Positions 54,612 to 63,664 are shown, numbered from the stretch's first letter. The stretch: DNA of 64,000 nucleotides from Wocania_A spongiicola (GCF_023502325.1 NZ_JAMFLZ010000010.1:1-64000); one strand, 5' to 3'. A program made the numbers and translations. Notes: a model not told the origin generated them from the letters alone.

Positions 54612-55460
54612 TTATTTACCAGCTTTAAAAAGAAACTCTTTTTCTTCGGCAGTTAGGCTATCGTAACCGCTTTTGCTAATCTTATCTAGTATAATATCTA
54701 TTTTTTTCTGATTATTAAACTGATTAAACTCGCCTTTAGTATAACCACCAACTTTACTTTTGTTTTTATGAACCGTTTTTAAAGGTGCTTTTTTCGAAAA
54801 TTTAAACATACTTATAAAAGCATCCATAAATTTTTCGAACCCTTTACCAATATCTTGTCCTTTTACGAGTTGTTTTGCGTAGACATATCCTAATAAAGCA
54901 CCTCCTAGATGTGCTAAATAACCACCTGAATTAGAGCCAAACAACCCCAAAACATCTAAAATAATAATAGCTACACCTATATACCAAAGTTTTAAATTAA
55001 ACGTAAAAAAACGAACTTCTTGATTTGGCATATATGCGCAAATAAATATCAACAGAGCTCTAACAGCAGCCGAAGCACCAACCAACCTTGAATTAACACC
55101 AAATATATTTGGAAACAGTGTGTAACAAATCATGTATAAAAGCCCACCAGAAATAGCACCAAGAAAATAAATGTTAAGTGCCATTTTTGAACTAAACAAA
55201 TTTAAAAACATGCGCCCTATAAAATAGAGCCAAAGCATATTAAATAAGATATGCCAAAGATCGCCATGTAAAAAAGCGTAGGTAATAATCGACCAAGGTT
55301 TTACTATGAAATCAGAAAAATTACTAGGTAATTCAAACCAAGAAAAACCTGTTTTTAAAACCAATCCAACTAAAAAAACAACAACATTAATAGCTATAAT
55401 TTTTTCTAATACATTAAGATTAGATAATTTGTCTTTTATGTCTTGAGAGAGCGACGTCAT
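54612..55460 (-). CDS. Rhomboid-family intramembrane serine protease
   Basis: This 282-residue membrane protein has six or so hydrophobic segments. The catalytic serine is Ser130 in VGASAAVRA and the catalytic His is His184 in LAHLGGALLG. The usual HxxxN box is HILFNMLWLYF (about 70-74). The tail after residue 195 is soluble with a small carboxy-terminal helical region. It begins right after the stop codon of the neighbouring rhomboid gene, so the two are co-translated. Confidence 0.9.
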   Translation of the reverse strand: MTSLSQDIKDKLSNLNVLEKIIAINVVVFLVGLVLKTGFSWFELPSNFSDFIVKPWSIITYAFLHGDLWHILFNMLWLYFIGRMFLNLFSSKMALNIYFLGAISGGLLYMICYTLFPNIFGVNSRLVGASAAVRALLIFICAYMPNQEVRFFTFNLKLWYIGVAIIILDVLGLFGSNSGGYLAHLGGALLGYVYAKQLVKGQDIGKGFEKFMDAFISMFKFSKKAPLKTVHKNKSKVGGYTKGEFNQFNNQKKIDIILDKISKSGYDSLTAEEKEFLFKAGK

Positions 55461-56219
55461 TTAATTCCAACGATTTCTATTAAACTGATTTTTTTTCCAA
55501 TACCACATAATTATAAAACCTGTTAATGCACCACCTACGTGAGCGAAGTGTGCGACATTTCCATAGCCAAAAATTGATTGTCCACTTATACCAGAAATCA
55601 AATCGATTAAAATAATACCTGGAATAAAGTATTTAGCTTTTATGGGAATTGGTAAAAAAATCATCATTAATTCTGCATTAGGGTTCATCATACCAAAAGC
55701 AGCTAAAACCCCCATAATACAGCCTGATGCACCAACCATTGGTGTATAATAAGCTTCTTGAAACGTTTTTAATTGTTCAACAGGAATTACATCAACCAAA
55801 GTGGTGCGCAATAAATTCATATTAGAATTCAAAGCATTCATAATCTCCGGCTGGGGTAAACCAGCCTCAGTTATTAAATTTAATCCTGATTGAAATTCAT
55901 AATAAGAAAAAACTGTTTGCAACAAAACAGCTCCTAATCCAGCAGAAATATAAATAAATAAAAATCGTCTTGAACCCAAAACTTGCTCTACAGGTGTACC
56001 AAACATCCACAATGCAAACATATTAAACAAAATATGCGTTGGGCTACCGTGCATAAACATATGTGTAATAATTTGCCAAGGTTGAAATGCTTCATTCTTT
56101 GGAAAATACATAGAAAACCAATCATAAAATAGTTGCCCTTCTCCTATAGTTAATGTACCAATAAACATAACCACATTGATGATTAATAAATGTTTAACGG
56201 TATCTGAAATTCTCATCAT
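55461..56219 (-). CDS. Rhomboid-family intramembrane serine protease
   Basis: This 252-residue protein has Ser165 in VGASGCIMG and His228 in AHFAHVGGALTG, with HILFNMFALWMFG before them. An insertion at about 108-155 carries a loop that is absent from the neighbour. Its start lies 2 bp after the mutL stop codon region, in one transcript with mutL and the following rhomboid. Substrates are unknown. Confidence 0.9.
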   Translation of the reverse strand: MMRISDTVKHLLIINVVMFIGTLTIGEGQLFYDWFSMYFPKNEAFQPWQIITHMFMHGSPTHILFNMFALWMFGTPVEQVLGSRRFLFIYISAGLGAVLLQTVFSYYEFQSGLNLITEAGLPQPEIMNALNSNMNLLRTTLVDVIPVEQLKTFQEAYYTPMVGASGCIMGVLAAFGMMNPNAELMMIFLPIPIKAKYFIPGIILIDLISGISGQSIFGYGNVAHFAHVGGALTGFIIMWYWKKNQFNRNRWN

Positions 56220-56220
56220 A

Positions 56221-58071
56221 TTATATAAATTTTTTATCTAATTCATCAACACTCATAGTTATAAATGTTGCTCTATTAGTAGGCGATGTATTAGGTTCTT
56301 TACAAGCAAATAAACTATTTACCAAGTGCTCTTGTTCATCTTTTTGTAAGGATTGCCCCGTTTTAATAGCTAAACTTTTTGCCATAGATTTTGCTAATAA
56401 ATCAGTGGCACTAAAATGCGCATCTGGCACTTCGTTTTCTACATCACTAATAAGCTGTTCTAAAATAATAGACACTTCGCTTTCTGGTACACTTACAGGT
56501 ACACCAATAATTTCAACTGATTCCTTATTAACGCTAGAAAATATAAAACCTGTATGTTCTAAATCTTCTTTTAATTGATTTATTATTTCTATGTCTTGTA
56601 TAGAAAAATGAAGTTGGAGTGGGAATAGTAATTGTTGACTCACAGCTTCTTTAATTGTCATGTTTTTTAGAAAGTCTTCATATAAAATGCGTTGATGTGC
56701 CCGATGTTGATCGATGACTAACATGCCCGATTTAATTGTACTCACAATATATTTATTATGAAGCTGATAAGTAGTTTGAATTTTATCTACATATTTATCA
56801 TCATCAAATATTGAGCCTGTAGATTCTTCACTTTCAAAATGTACCTCACTAAAATCTTGCTGTGTTTTTGTGCCTTTAGATTCTAATCCTACATATAAAT
56901 TTTCCCAACTTGCAGCAGATTCTTTTTTGTATGTTGCAGCTTTAACTTTAGATTGGGTTTCTTCTTGAAACGGATTAAAGCTTTTATCTACCTCTATAGT
57001 TGGTGTATTTGTATTTGCTTTATTATAATTATAGGGTGTATCAAGATTTGAATCTCTATTAAAATCTAATACAGGCGCAATGTTAAACTGTCCTAAGCTG
57101 TGTTTTACAGCAGACCTTAATAAAGCATACAAAGTGTGCTCGTCATCAAACTTTATCTCAGTTTTTGTGGGATGAATATTAATATCAATAGTTTGCGGAT
57201 CGACTGTTAAGTTTAAAAAATAACTAGGGTGCGTTCCACTTTTAAGCAAGCCATCAAACGCAGATGCGATAGCATGATTTAAATATGCACTTTTTATAAA
57301 TCGATTATTCACAAAAAAATACTGTTCTCCTCTGGTTTTTTTAGCATATTCTGGTTTACCAACAAATCCTGAAATTTTGAGTACTTCTGTGTCTTCTTCT
57401 ACAGGTACTAATTTTTCGTTGGTTTTATTTCCAAAAATATTTACAATGCGCTGTCTGTAATTACTAACAAGTAAGTTAAATGTTTCGCTTCCGTTGTTAT
57501 ACATCGCAAAGCTAATATTTGAATGTGCTAATGCGACACGATGAAACTCATCAATAATATGGCGTAATTCAACTGTATTTGATTTTAAAAAATTGCGTCG
57601 AGCTGGAATATTAAAAAACAAATTCTTCACAGCAATTGACGTTCCTTTAGGTACAACTACTACATCTTGAGATACAATATTACTTCCTTCAATAATAATA
57701 ATATTTCCTATATCGTCTTGATCTTGCTTCGTTTTCAATTCCACATGGGCAATGGCAGCTATACTTGCCAAAGCTTCTCCACGAAACCCTTTAGTATGTA
57801 GTTGAAATAAATCGTCAGCAGTTCTAATTTTAGATGTGGCGTGTCGTTCAAAACTCAATCGTGCATCGGTAGTACTCATTCCTTTGCCATCATCAATAAC
57901 CTGAATAAGGGTTTTACCCGCGTCTTTTACAATAAGTTTAATTGTTGTAGCTCCAGCATCAATAGCATTTTCTAATAGCTCTTTAACCACTGAAGCTGGT
58001 CGTTGTACAACTTCTCCAGCAGCTATTTGGTTAGCAACATGGTCTGGTAAAAGTTGAATGATGTCTGCCAT
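56221..58071 (-). CDS. mutL: DNA mismatch repair protein MutL
   Basis: This 616-residue repair protein has the GHKL ATPase blocks NAIDAGATTIKL, VIDDGKGMS and TKGFRGEALASIAAI, the IPARRNFLKS region and the carboxy-terminal dimer domain (about 420-616) with DQHRAHQRILYEDF. It coordinates MutS with the downstream repair steps. It starts immediately after the small membrane gene at 58075. Confidence 0.97.
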   Translation of the reverse strand: MADIIQLLPDHVANQIAAGEVVQRPASVVKELLENAIDAGATTIKLIVKDAGKTLIQVIDDGKGMSTTDARLSFERHATSKIRTADDLFQLHTKGFRGEALASIAAIAHVELKTKQDQDDIGNIIIIEGSNIVSQDVVVVPKGTSIAVKNLFFNIPARRNFLKSNTVELRHIIDEFHRVALAHSNISFAMYNNGSETFNLLVSNYRQRIVNIFGNKTNEKLVPVEEDTEVLKISGFVGKPEYAKKTRGEQYFFVNNRFIKSAYLNHAIASAFDGLLKSGTHPSYFLNLTVDPQTIDINIHPTKTEIKFDDEHTLYALLRSAVKHSLGQFNIAPVLDFNRDSNLDTPYNYNKANTNTPTIEVDKSFNPFQEETQSKVKAATYKKESAASWENLYVGLESKGTKTQQDFSEVHFESEESTGSIFDDDKYVDKIQTTYQLHNKYIVSTIKSGMLVIDQHRAHQRILYEDFLKNMTIKEAVSQQLLFPLQLHFSIQDIEIINQLKEDLEHTGFIFSSVNKESVEIIGVPVSVPESEVSIILEQLISDVENEVPDAHFSATDLLAKSMAKSLAIKTGQSLQKDEQEHLVNSLFACKEPNTSPTNRATFITMSVDELDKKFI

Positions 58072-58074
58072 GTA

Positions 58075-58353
58075 TTATTTTGAAAAGAAAATAGATAAAT
58101 CGAAATCGATTATAAAAAGAAATACTAAAATAAGAATACCAACAATAATTAAAATACGCCTGTTTGCTTTTTTATCTGGGTTTTTATAATCTTCTAAAGC
58201 ATTATTAAACTTAGTTTTTAAACCAGAATTACTTCCTACAGTTGTTCTGTGCTCATCAAATTTATGAGTTATTTCATAGGGGTTTCCTTCTCCTTTATAA
58301 TAACGAGGTGTATAACTAAATTTCTTGTTTTTACGCAATTTTAAAAGTCCCAT
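58075..58353 (-). CDS. Small membrane protein (sometimes annotated near riboflavin genes)
   Basis: This 92-residue protein has a basic amino-terminal part with KNKKFSYTPRYYKGEGNPYE, then a carboxy-terminal membrane segment (about 66-87). Similar proteins in this group have been labelled riboflavin synthase beta, I believe by neighbourhood with ribH and not by function. It resembles the next protein (58373), suggesting a duplication. Confidence 0.7.
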   Translation of the reverse strand: MGLLKLRKNKKFSYTPRYYKGEGNPYEITHKFDEHRTTVGSNSGLKTKFNNALEDYKNPDKKANRRILIIVGILILVFLFIIDFDLSIFFSK

Positions 58354-58372
58354 AATTATTAGCTTTAAAGGT

Positions 58373-58624
58373 TTATATGTATTTTTTTTCTAGTATATAC
58401 ATACAAATCAATAATAGTACCAAAACTAGGATAAGTGTACGTATTGACATACCAAAACCTACTTTACGGCTACTATCTCGTTTATCATTCCACCTAGAAA
58501 CAAACTCTTTTCTGGTCTGTTCGCCATCATTTGAGTTTTCTTCATTTCCTTTAGAAAATCTAGATTTATAATTAAACGTTTTATGTTTTCGTTGCTTAAA
58601 CAAAGTATAATGCTTACACATCAA
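58373..58624 (-). CDS. Small membrane protein, paralogue of its neighbour
   Basis: This 83-residue protein has KHKTFNYKSRFSKGNEENS at its start, similar to KNKKFSYTPRYYKGEGN of the 92-residue neighbour, then a polar middle and a carboxy-terminal membrane segment (about 61-78). The start may be the second Met. No function is known. Confidence 0.6.
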   Translation of the reverse strand: MMCKHYTLFKQRKHKTFNYKSRFSKGNEENSNDGEQTRKEFVSRWNDKRDSSRKVGFGMSIRTLILVLVLLLICMYILEKKYI

Positions 58625-58741
58625 AAATACTCAAAAATGGGCAGATAATATAAGTTGAAATGCCAAAAATTGTTAACAATACACCTAAAATTGGGAGTAA
58701 AAAGTAAAAAACTATTTATTGAAGATTGTTACTGATCTCTA

Positions 58742-59227
58742 TTAACTATTTTCTCGCAGTTCTGCCATTTTTATAGCAGCAATGGCAGCTTCAGTGCCTT
58801 TATTACCATGCTTTCCGCCAGAACGCTCTATAGCTTGTTGCATATTATTGTCTGTAAGCACACAAAAAATTACTGGTGTTTCTCGCGTTACATTTAGGTC
58901 TTTTATCCCTTGAGATACGGCTTCGCAAACAAAGTCGAAATGTTTTGTTTCTCCTTGAATAACACTACCAATAGCAATAACTGCATTTACCATTTGTTCT
59001 TGCATTTTTTTAGAACCGTAAATTAGCTCATAGCTACCAGGAACATCCCAACGTAAAATATTATTTGGCAATACACCATTTTCAATTAAAGTATCGTAAG
59101 CTCCTTTATATAAGCCTTCTGTAATGGTATCGTTCCACTCTGAAACAACAATCCCAAACCGAAATTTACTCGCGTCTGGGATTGTTGTTTTATCGTAATC
59201 GGATAAATTTTTATTTACCGTTGCCAT
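58742..59227 (-). CDS. ribH: 6,7-dimethyl-8-ribityllumazine synthase
   Basis: This 161-residue enzyme makes the riboflavin precursor lumazine from a pyrimidine and dihydroxybutanone phosphate. Blocks seen: FGIVVSEWNDTITEGLYKGA, VPGSYELIYGSKKM, IAIGSVIQGETKHFDFVCEAV (His for catalysis), PVIFCVLTDNNMQQAIERSGGKHGNKG. It usually forms large icosahedral or pentameric assemblies. No FMN riboswitch is visible ahead of it. It follows the TPR gene after 18 bp. Confidence 0.95.
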   Translation of the reverse strand: MATVNKNLSDYDKTTIPDASKFRFGIVVSEWNDTITEGLYKGAYDTLIENGVLPNNILRWDVPGSYELIYGSKKMQEQMVNAVIAIGSVIQGETKHFDFVCEAVSQGIKDLNVTRETPVIFCVLTDNNMQQAIERSGGKHGNKGTEAAIAAIKMAELRENS

Positions 59228-59245
59228 TTTATAATTGAATTGGTA

Positions 59246-60013
59246 CTATTTATTTGCCAACACTTGCGCTTTTCCTATAAACACATCAACATTTGCTGCC
59301 TCAGTAGATGTAGGATAGTCGTCCTTAATTCTTTTAAAATAAGTTAAAGCTTTATCTGCTTTTCCTAAATCTAAAGCTATAGCTCCAGCTTTATGTAAAT
59401 ACATTGGTGTTGTGTACTCATTATTACGCATTTCAGCAGCTTGCTCGTAATAACTTAATGCATCTTCTTTTTGATCTAACTGAACAAATGCATCCCCTAT
59501 ATTCCCTTTTGCTAAAGCAGCTAAAATTTCATCGTCACTTTTAAAGTTACTTAAATGCTCGACTGCATTTTTATAATCTTTAAGTTTTAAATAAGCCGTT
59601 CCTGCATAGTAACTCGCTAAATTAGCCGAAGGTGTACCACTATATTCAGAAATAATATCTAACATTCCAAATTTTCCTTCACCTCCATTTAATGCTAAAT
59701 TGAATAAAGAATCTTTTGCCACTCCATTTACAGCTTGGTCAAAATATTTTTGAGCTTGAAACATGTCGTTCATAGCTGCCTCTTGCTTTGGCTTTGCTAT
59801 ATATTCTTTATAACCTAAAGATCCTAAAACTACTAAAGCAACAAGTCCAATAATTATGAAAATGTATTTTTGATTCTTCTCTACAAATGCTTCAGTTTTT
59901 GATGCCGTTTCATCAAGTGTATTAAAAACTTCAGCAGTTGTTGAGCCTTCTTCAATATTATGCTCTTTCTCTGCTTTAGTCTTCGCTTTATATTTTTTCT
60001 TGTAAGTCGCCAT
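59246..60013 (-). CDS. Membrane-anchored tetratricopeptide protein (YfgM-like)
   Basis: This 255-residue protein has a charged start, one membrane segment (about 49-66), and TPR repeats (about 120-250, including NIGDAFVQLDQKEDALSYYEQAAEM and DLGKADKALTYFKRIKDDYP). Members assist protein folding or sorting outside the cytoplasmic membrane. It begins the ribH transcript. A -7 box (TATTTTTG) lies 26 bp upstream. Confidence 0.85.
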   Translation of the reverse strand: MATYKKKYKAKTKAEKEHNIEEGSTTAEVFNTLDETASKTEAFVEKNQKYIFIIIGLVALVVLGSLGYKEYIAKPKQEAAMNDMFQAQKYFDQAVNGVAKDSLFNLALNGGEGKFGMLDIISEYSGTPSANLASYYAGTAYLKLKDYKNAVEHLSNFKSDDEILAALAKGNIGDAFVQLDQKEDALSYYEQAAEMRNNEYTTPMYLHKAGAIALDLGKADKALTYFKRIKDDYPTSTEAANVDVFIGKAQVLANK

Positions 60014-60038
60014 TTATTCGTTCTGTATTAATGCGCCG

Positions 60039-60046
60039 CAAAAATA
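60039..60046 (-). promoter_or_regulatory. Promoter -7 box of the TPR-ribH transcript
   Basis: On the minus strand TATTTTTG matches TAnnTTTG. It lies 26 bp before the start codon of the TPR gene. The -33 box is less clear. Confidence 0.45.
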
Positions 60047-60152
60047 TAATTTTTCTTCATAACTAAAAGGGTATTTATTTGATATTTTTCAATAATTTGC
60101 ACATCCTTTTAAAGCATTACCGCTTCTTAACACTTTATATGTAGCATTTTCT

Positions 60153-61232
60153 ATGGTTTTAAAATCACTTTCTTTACTTAATTATAAAAATTTTGAAAGC
60201 AAACAGTTCACTTTCAACAATAAAATAAACTGTATAGTTGGTAATAATGGCATAGGAAAGACTAATGTTTTAGATGCTATTTATCATTTATCCTTTGGAA
60301 AAAGTTATTTTAATCCTGTTGCTACTCAAAATATTAAACATGATGAAGCTTTTTTTGTGATTAATGGCGAATATGAAAAAGATGATAAGAACGAAAAAGT
60401 AGTAGTAAGTTTAAAACGTGGTCAAAAAAAAATAATAAAACGCAACGGAAAGGCGTACGAAAAATTTAGTGAACATATTGGTTTTTTACCTTTAGTTATA
60501 ATATCGCCCGCAGATAGGGACCTTATTATAGAAGGTAGTAGCACCAGACGAAAGTTTATAGATAGCGTGATTTCGCAAAGCGATAAAAGTTACTTAATTG
60601 ATTTAATTAAGTACAACAAAGTATTAGCACAACGTAATGCCCTATTAAAGTATTTTGCATTGAATCATACTTTTAATGGAGATACTTTAGATATTTATAA
60701 CAATCAATTAACCGATTACGGAACTAAAATTTTTGAAAAGCGCGATGCTTTTTTAAAAACATTTATTCCCATTTTTAAAGCGCGTTATGAAGCTATTAGC
60801 AACGGTAATGAATCAGTAGATTTAATTTACGATAGTGATTTGTTTGAGGATAATTTAACAGCACTTTTACAACTTGCATTAAATAAAGACAAAGCCCTAC
60901 AATACACAAGTGTTGGCATACATAAAGATGATTTATTGTTTAATATTGAAAGTCATCCTATTAAAAAATTTGGAAGTCAAGGTCAGCAAAAATCGTTTTT
61001 AATTGCACTAAAGTTGGCACAATTTGATTTTATAAAAGCTCAAAGCGGTGTGAATCCTATTTTATTATTAGATGATATTTTTGACAAGTTAGATGAGCAT
61101 CGTGTAGCGCAAATTATTAAATTAGTAGATGATGAAAATTTTGGTCAACTGTTTATAAGTGACACACATGCTGATCGTACCGAGAAAGCTGTTAAACAAG
61201 TACATCAATCTTATGAAATATTTAAGTTATAG
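60153..61232 (+). CDS. recF: DNA replication and repair protein RecF
   Basis: This 359-residue protein has Walker A GNNGIGKTN (29-37), SFGKSYF, the DRDLIIEGSSTRRKFIDSVISQ block, FGSQGQQKSFLIALKLAQF (signature) and LLLDDIFDKLDEHR (Walker B). It loads RecA at single-stranded gaps. It is divergent from the TPR gene and followed after 6 bp by the peptidase-like lipoprotein gene. Confidence 0.95.
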   Translation: MVLKSLSLLNYKNFESKQFTFNNKINCIVGNNGIGKTNVLDAIYHLSFGKSYFNPVATQNIKHDEAFFVINGEYEKDDKNEKVVVSLKRGQKKIIKRNGKAYEKFSEHIGFLPLVIISPADRDLIIEGSSTRRKFIDSVISQSDKSYLIDLIKYNKVLAQRNALLKYFALNHTFNGDTLDIYNNQLTDYGTKIFEKRDAFLKTFIPIFKARYEAISNGNESVDLIYDSDLFEDNLTALLQLALNKDKALQYTSVGIHKDDLLFNIESHPIKKFGSQGQQKSFLIALKLAQFDFIKAQSGVNPILLLDDIFDKLDEHRVAQIIKLVDDENFGQLFISDTHADRTEKAVKQVHQSYEIFKL

Positions 61233-61238
61233 TACTGT

Positions 61239-62249
61239 ATGAAAAAGATAATATTCATATCATTAATTATATCCTTTCTTTTATTCTTCAGTTGCAATAA
61301 AAAAAGCAAGGTTATAAAAACTGAGTTATCACTTTTTAGCAAACTGGAAAAAGTGCCAGATAGTATTAAAATTGATGATATTACTGTTTACAACTTGTTT
61401 AAGCATCAAATTTTAGCTCATAAAAACAATACATTTGACAGTACTTTAATAATCGAAAAAGTCTTTAAAAGACAACCAAAAATTTGGAATGATTTATACG
61501 GTGTTTTATTTGATAAAGAAATGTTTACTACTAATGAAGGAATGATAGGCTGGAATAAAAAAATCTATCACACTAAAAAGGATTCTATTGAATCTAGAGT
61601 AAATAAGTTACTAAATATCAAATTTGATTCAGTACTTAAAGCAAATCTTAGTGGGTTAAAAAATTTAACTGGACGTTCTCCTAAAAATGTTAAATTGAGT
61701 ATCATACTTGCTCCAATTGAAGGAATTGGTTTTGGAGGCATGGAAAATGATGCATTCATTCTAGACTTATTAGATAATAATTTTGACGTTATTAATATGG
61801 TTCAAGAAGGAATTCCACATGAATTCAATCACTTTATCTACGAGCCAACTAGGAATGAAGACCCAAATAAAGACACGCCCTTAAGACTAACTATTGATGA
61901 AGGTTTTGCATGTTTTTATACCTACAAATATTTTGATGGTAAAATATCCAAACCACAATCTGTAGAGCAAATGACTGAAGAAGAGTGGCAATGGTATTTA
62001 TTACATGAAAAAGAAATTTATCAAAAATGTTCTTCTTATTTTTACTATAATGGTGATGAAGATCCTTTAAGAAAATTGGGGTCAGAAATGGAATCTCCTA
62101 AAACATTATTTTATTGGTTAGGTTTTAGAATAGTGGAATTTTACGCAAGCAAACATGGTGATGATTCATGGAAAGACTTATATGAATTACCAGTTAAAGA
62201 AATATTAGAAAAAAGTGGATATGAAGAATATATTAATGATTTAAAATAA
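61239..62249 (+). CDS. Peptidase-like lipoprotein with HEFNH zinc motif (DUF2268-like)
   Basis: This 336-residue lipoprotein has Cys19 in LFFSC. The motif HEFNH (194-198) fits HExxH, and the Glu in IDEGFA (about 221) would be the third ligand, as in gluzincins. Gly-rich GIGFGGMENDAFI precedes it. The layout resembles the DUF2268 group of putative zinc proteases, whose substrates are not known. Location outside the cytoplasm follows from the lipid signal. It overlaps the next gene's start by one base. Confidence 0.75.
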   Translation: MKKIIFISLIISFLLFFSCNKKSKVIKTELSLFSKLEKVPDSIKIDDITVYNLFKHQILAHKNNTFDSTLIIEKVFKRQPKIWNDLYGVLFDKEMFTTNEGMIGWNKKIYHTKKDSIESRVNKLLNIKFDSVLKANLSGLKNLTGRSPKNVKLSIILAPIEGIGFGGMENDAFILDLLDNNFDVINMVQEGIPHEFNHFIYEPTRNEDPNKDTPLRLTIDEGFACFYTYKYFDGKISKPQSVEQMTEEEWQWYLLHEKEIYQKCSSYFYYNGDEDPLRKLGSEMESPKTLFYWLGFRIVEFYASKHGDDSWKDLYELPVKEILEKSGYEEYINDLK

Positions 62250-62545
62250 TGCCAAAACGTAACAACGAACATATAAGTATAAGTGATGCATTAAAAGAAT
62301 TTGTAGAAATCAATAAATTAGAAAAAGGTTTAAACAAAGTTAATGTTGCCGATGCCTGGGCAAAACTTATGGGTAATGGTGTAAATAACTACACCACGGC
62401 AGTAAATTTAGAGCGAGATACGCTTTATGTACAACTAAGTTCTAGTGTGCTTAGAGAAGAGTTAAGCTATGGAAAACAAAAAATAATCAATATGCTTAAT
62501 GAAGAATTAGGAAAAGAAATCATTAAAAAACTGATACTACGTTAA
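62249..62545 (+). CDS. DUF721 family (DciA-like) protein
   Basis: This 98-residue protein has the DUF721 pattern: ISDALKEFVEINKLEKGLNKVNVADAWAKLMGNGVNNYT, LYVQLSSSVLREELSYGKQKIINMLNEELG. The DciA members load the replicative helicase; flavobacterial ones lie near recF as here. The role is inferred from family and neighbour. Confidence 0.85.
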   Translation: MPKRNNEHISISDALKEFVEINKLEKGLNKVNVADAWAKLMGNGVNNYTTAVNLERDTLYVQLSSSVLREELSYGKQKIINMLNEELGKEIIKKLILR

Positions 62546-62607
62546 TTAGAATTTTTAAACTAATCGATTTTTTTTTATTAAAACTACTTATGTATTGTTT
62601 TTTGTAT

Positions 62608-62615
62608 TACCTTTG
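62608..62615 (+). promoter_or_regulatory. Promoter -7 box of the first cold-shock gene
   Basis: TACCTTTG matches TAnnTTTG and lies 27 bp before the ATG at 62643. It is inside the longer upstream frame and so argues for the 62643 start. Confidence 0.5.
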
Positions 62616-62642
62616 AAGCTTAATTATTTTAATACAAATACA

Positions 62643-62834
62643 ATGAGTAAAGGTACCGTAAAATTTTTCAATGACTCTAAAGGTTTTGGATTTATCGTTG
62701 AAGAAGACAACAACAAAGAACATTTCGTACACATTTCAGGACTTATCGATGAAATTCGTGAAGGCGACAATGTTGAATTCGATCTACAAGAAGGTAGAAA
62801 AGGATTAAACGCCGTAAACGTAAAAGTAATCTAA
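62643..62834 (+). CDS. Cold-shock domain protein
   Basis: The start is ATG 62643, giving 63 residues (MSKGTVKFFNDSKGFGF); the frame's earlier start adds a tail with no cold-shock content. The RNA-binding motifs KGFGFI and EHFVHI are present. The family melts RNA structures. A near-identical copy is 110 bp downstream. A terminator follows. Confidence 0.92.
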   Translation: MSKGTVKFFNDSKGFGFIVEEDNNKEHFVHISGLIDEIREGDNVEFDLQEGRKGLNAVNVKVI

Positions 62835-62862
62835 TATATATACTTTAACAATTACAACTAAG

Positions 62863-62893
62863 AGCCTATCATTTATTTGATAGGCTTTTTTTT
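62863..62893 (+). terminator. Terminator after the first cold-shock gene
   Basis: AGCCTATCA / TGATAGGCT form a 9-bp stem with a TTTATT loop, followed by TTTTTTT. Confidence 0.85.
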
Positions 62894-62943
62894 GTGGCAT
62901 CAAGTTTGCTTACTTATTAATAATTAATTTAATATTTAAAACA

Positions 62944-63135
62944 ATGAGTAAAGGAACAGTAAAATTCTTCAACGATTCTAAAGGATTCGGATTTATAACT
63001 GAAGAAGGTTCAAACAAAGAACATTTTGTCCATATTTCTGGATTAATCGATGAAATTAACGAAGGCGACTTAGTTGAATTTGATTTACAGGAAGGCAGAA
63101 AAGGATTAAATGCCGTAAACGTTAAAGTAGTTTAG
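62944..63135 (+). CDS. Cold-shock domain protein, tandem copy
   Basis: This 63-residue protein differs from the first copy at only a few positions: I replaces V, and G and S replace D and N in the EEDN/EEGS turn, besides N for R and L for N near the end of the first half. KGFGFI and EHFVHI are kept. It has its own terminator and lacks a clear -7 box upstream. Tandem duplication is evident. Confidence 0.92.
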   Translation: MSKGTVKFFNDSKGFGFITEEGSNKEHFVHISGLIDEINEGDLVEFDLQEGRKGLNAVNVKVV

Positions 63136-63161
63136 TAAAATATAAAAGACTTTTTTAAAAC

Positions 63162-63193
63162 AAAAATCCCGCAACAATGTTGCGGGATTTTTT
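63162..63193. terminator. Two-way terminator between cold-shock and ndk genes
   Basis: AAAATCCCGCAAC and GTTGCGGGATTTT form a perfect stem with an AAT loop, flanked by A and T runs, between convergent genes. Confidence 0.85.
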
Positions 63194-63215
63194 AATATAT
63201 TTTTTTAAATGCTAA

Positions 63216-63635
63216 TTAAAACATCTCTCTACCTGAAAAATGGAAAGCACCTTCAATAGCAGCGTTATCATCGCTATCACTTCCGTGTACTGCGTTTTCC
63301 CCAATAGAAGCCGCATAAAGTTTACGTATAGTTCCTTCAGCTGCATCAGCAGGATTTGTAGCCCCTATTAATGTTCTAAAATCTTCAACTGCATTATCCT
63401 TTTCTAAAATAGCCGCTACAATTGGTCCACGGGTCATGTATTCTACTAACTCACCAAAAAATGGGCGTTCGTTATGTATTGCATAAAATGCTTGAGCGTC
63501 AGCTTTTGTCATTTGTGTTAATTTCATCGCTACAATTCTAAACCCTGAAGCTGAAATTTTTTCTAATATTGCGCCAATGTGTCCTTTTTCAACAGCATCT
63601 GGCTTAAGCATAGTAAATGTTCTATTTGTTGCCAT
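63216..63635 (-). CDS. ndk: Nucleoside diphosphate kinase
   Basis: The start is ATG 63635 (MATNRTFTMLKPDAVEKG), giving 139 residues; the longer frame would begin before the -7 box (63657-63664). It transfers phosphate between nucleoside di- and triphosphates through His in NAVHGSDSDDNA. Blocks MLKPDA, FFGELVEYMTRGPIVAAILE and TNPADAAEGTIRKLYA are typical. Confidence 0.95.
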   Translation of the reverse strand: MATNRTFTMLKPDAVEKGHIGAILEKISASGFRIVAMKLTQMTKADAQAFYAIHNERPFFGELVEYMTRGPIVAAILEKDNAVEDFRTLIGATNPADAAEGTIRKLYAASIGENAVHGSDSDDNAAIEGAFHFSGREMF

Positions 63636-63656
63636 TTGATTATTTTTTATTGGCAG

Positions 63657-63664
63657 CAAAAGTA
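63657..63664 (-). promoter_or_regulatory. Promoter -7 box of ndk
   Basis: On the minus strand TACTTTTG matches TAnnTTTG, 22 bp before the chosen start codon. A partial -33 (CTTG) lies 19 bp upstream of it. Confidence 0.5.

Noticed and set aside
58742..60152. FMN riboswitch ahead of ribH
   Set aside because: The gene is inside a transcript beginning at 60013 and no conserved RFN-type pattern is visible.
62595..62642. Longer start for the first cold-shock protein
   Set aside because: The -7 box TACCTTTG at 62608-62615 lies inside it, and cold-shock proteins begin at MSKGTVKFF.
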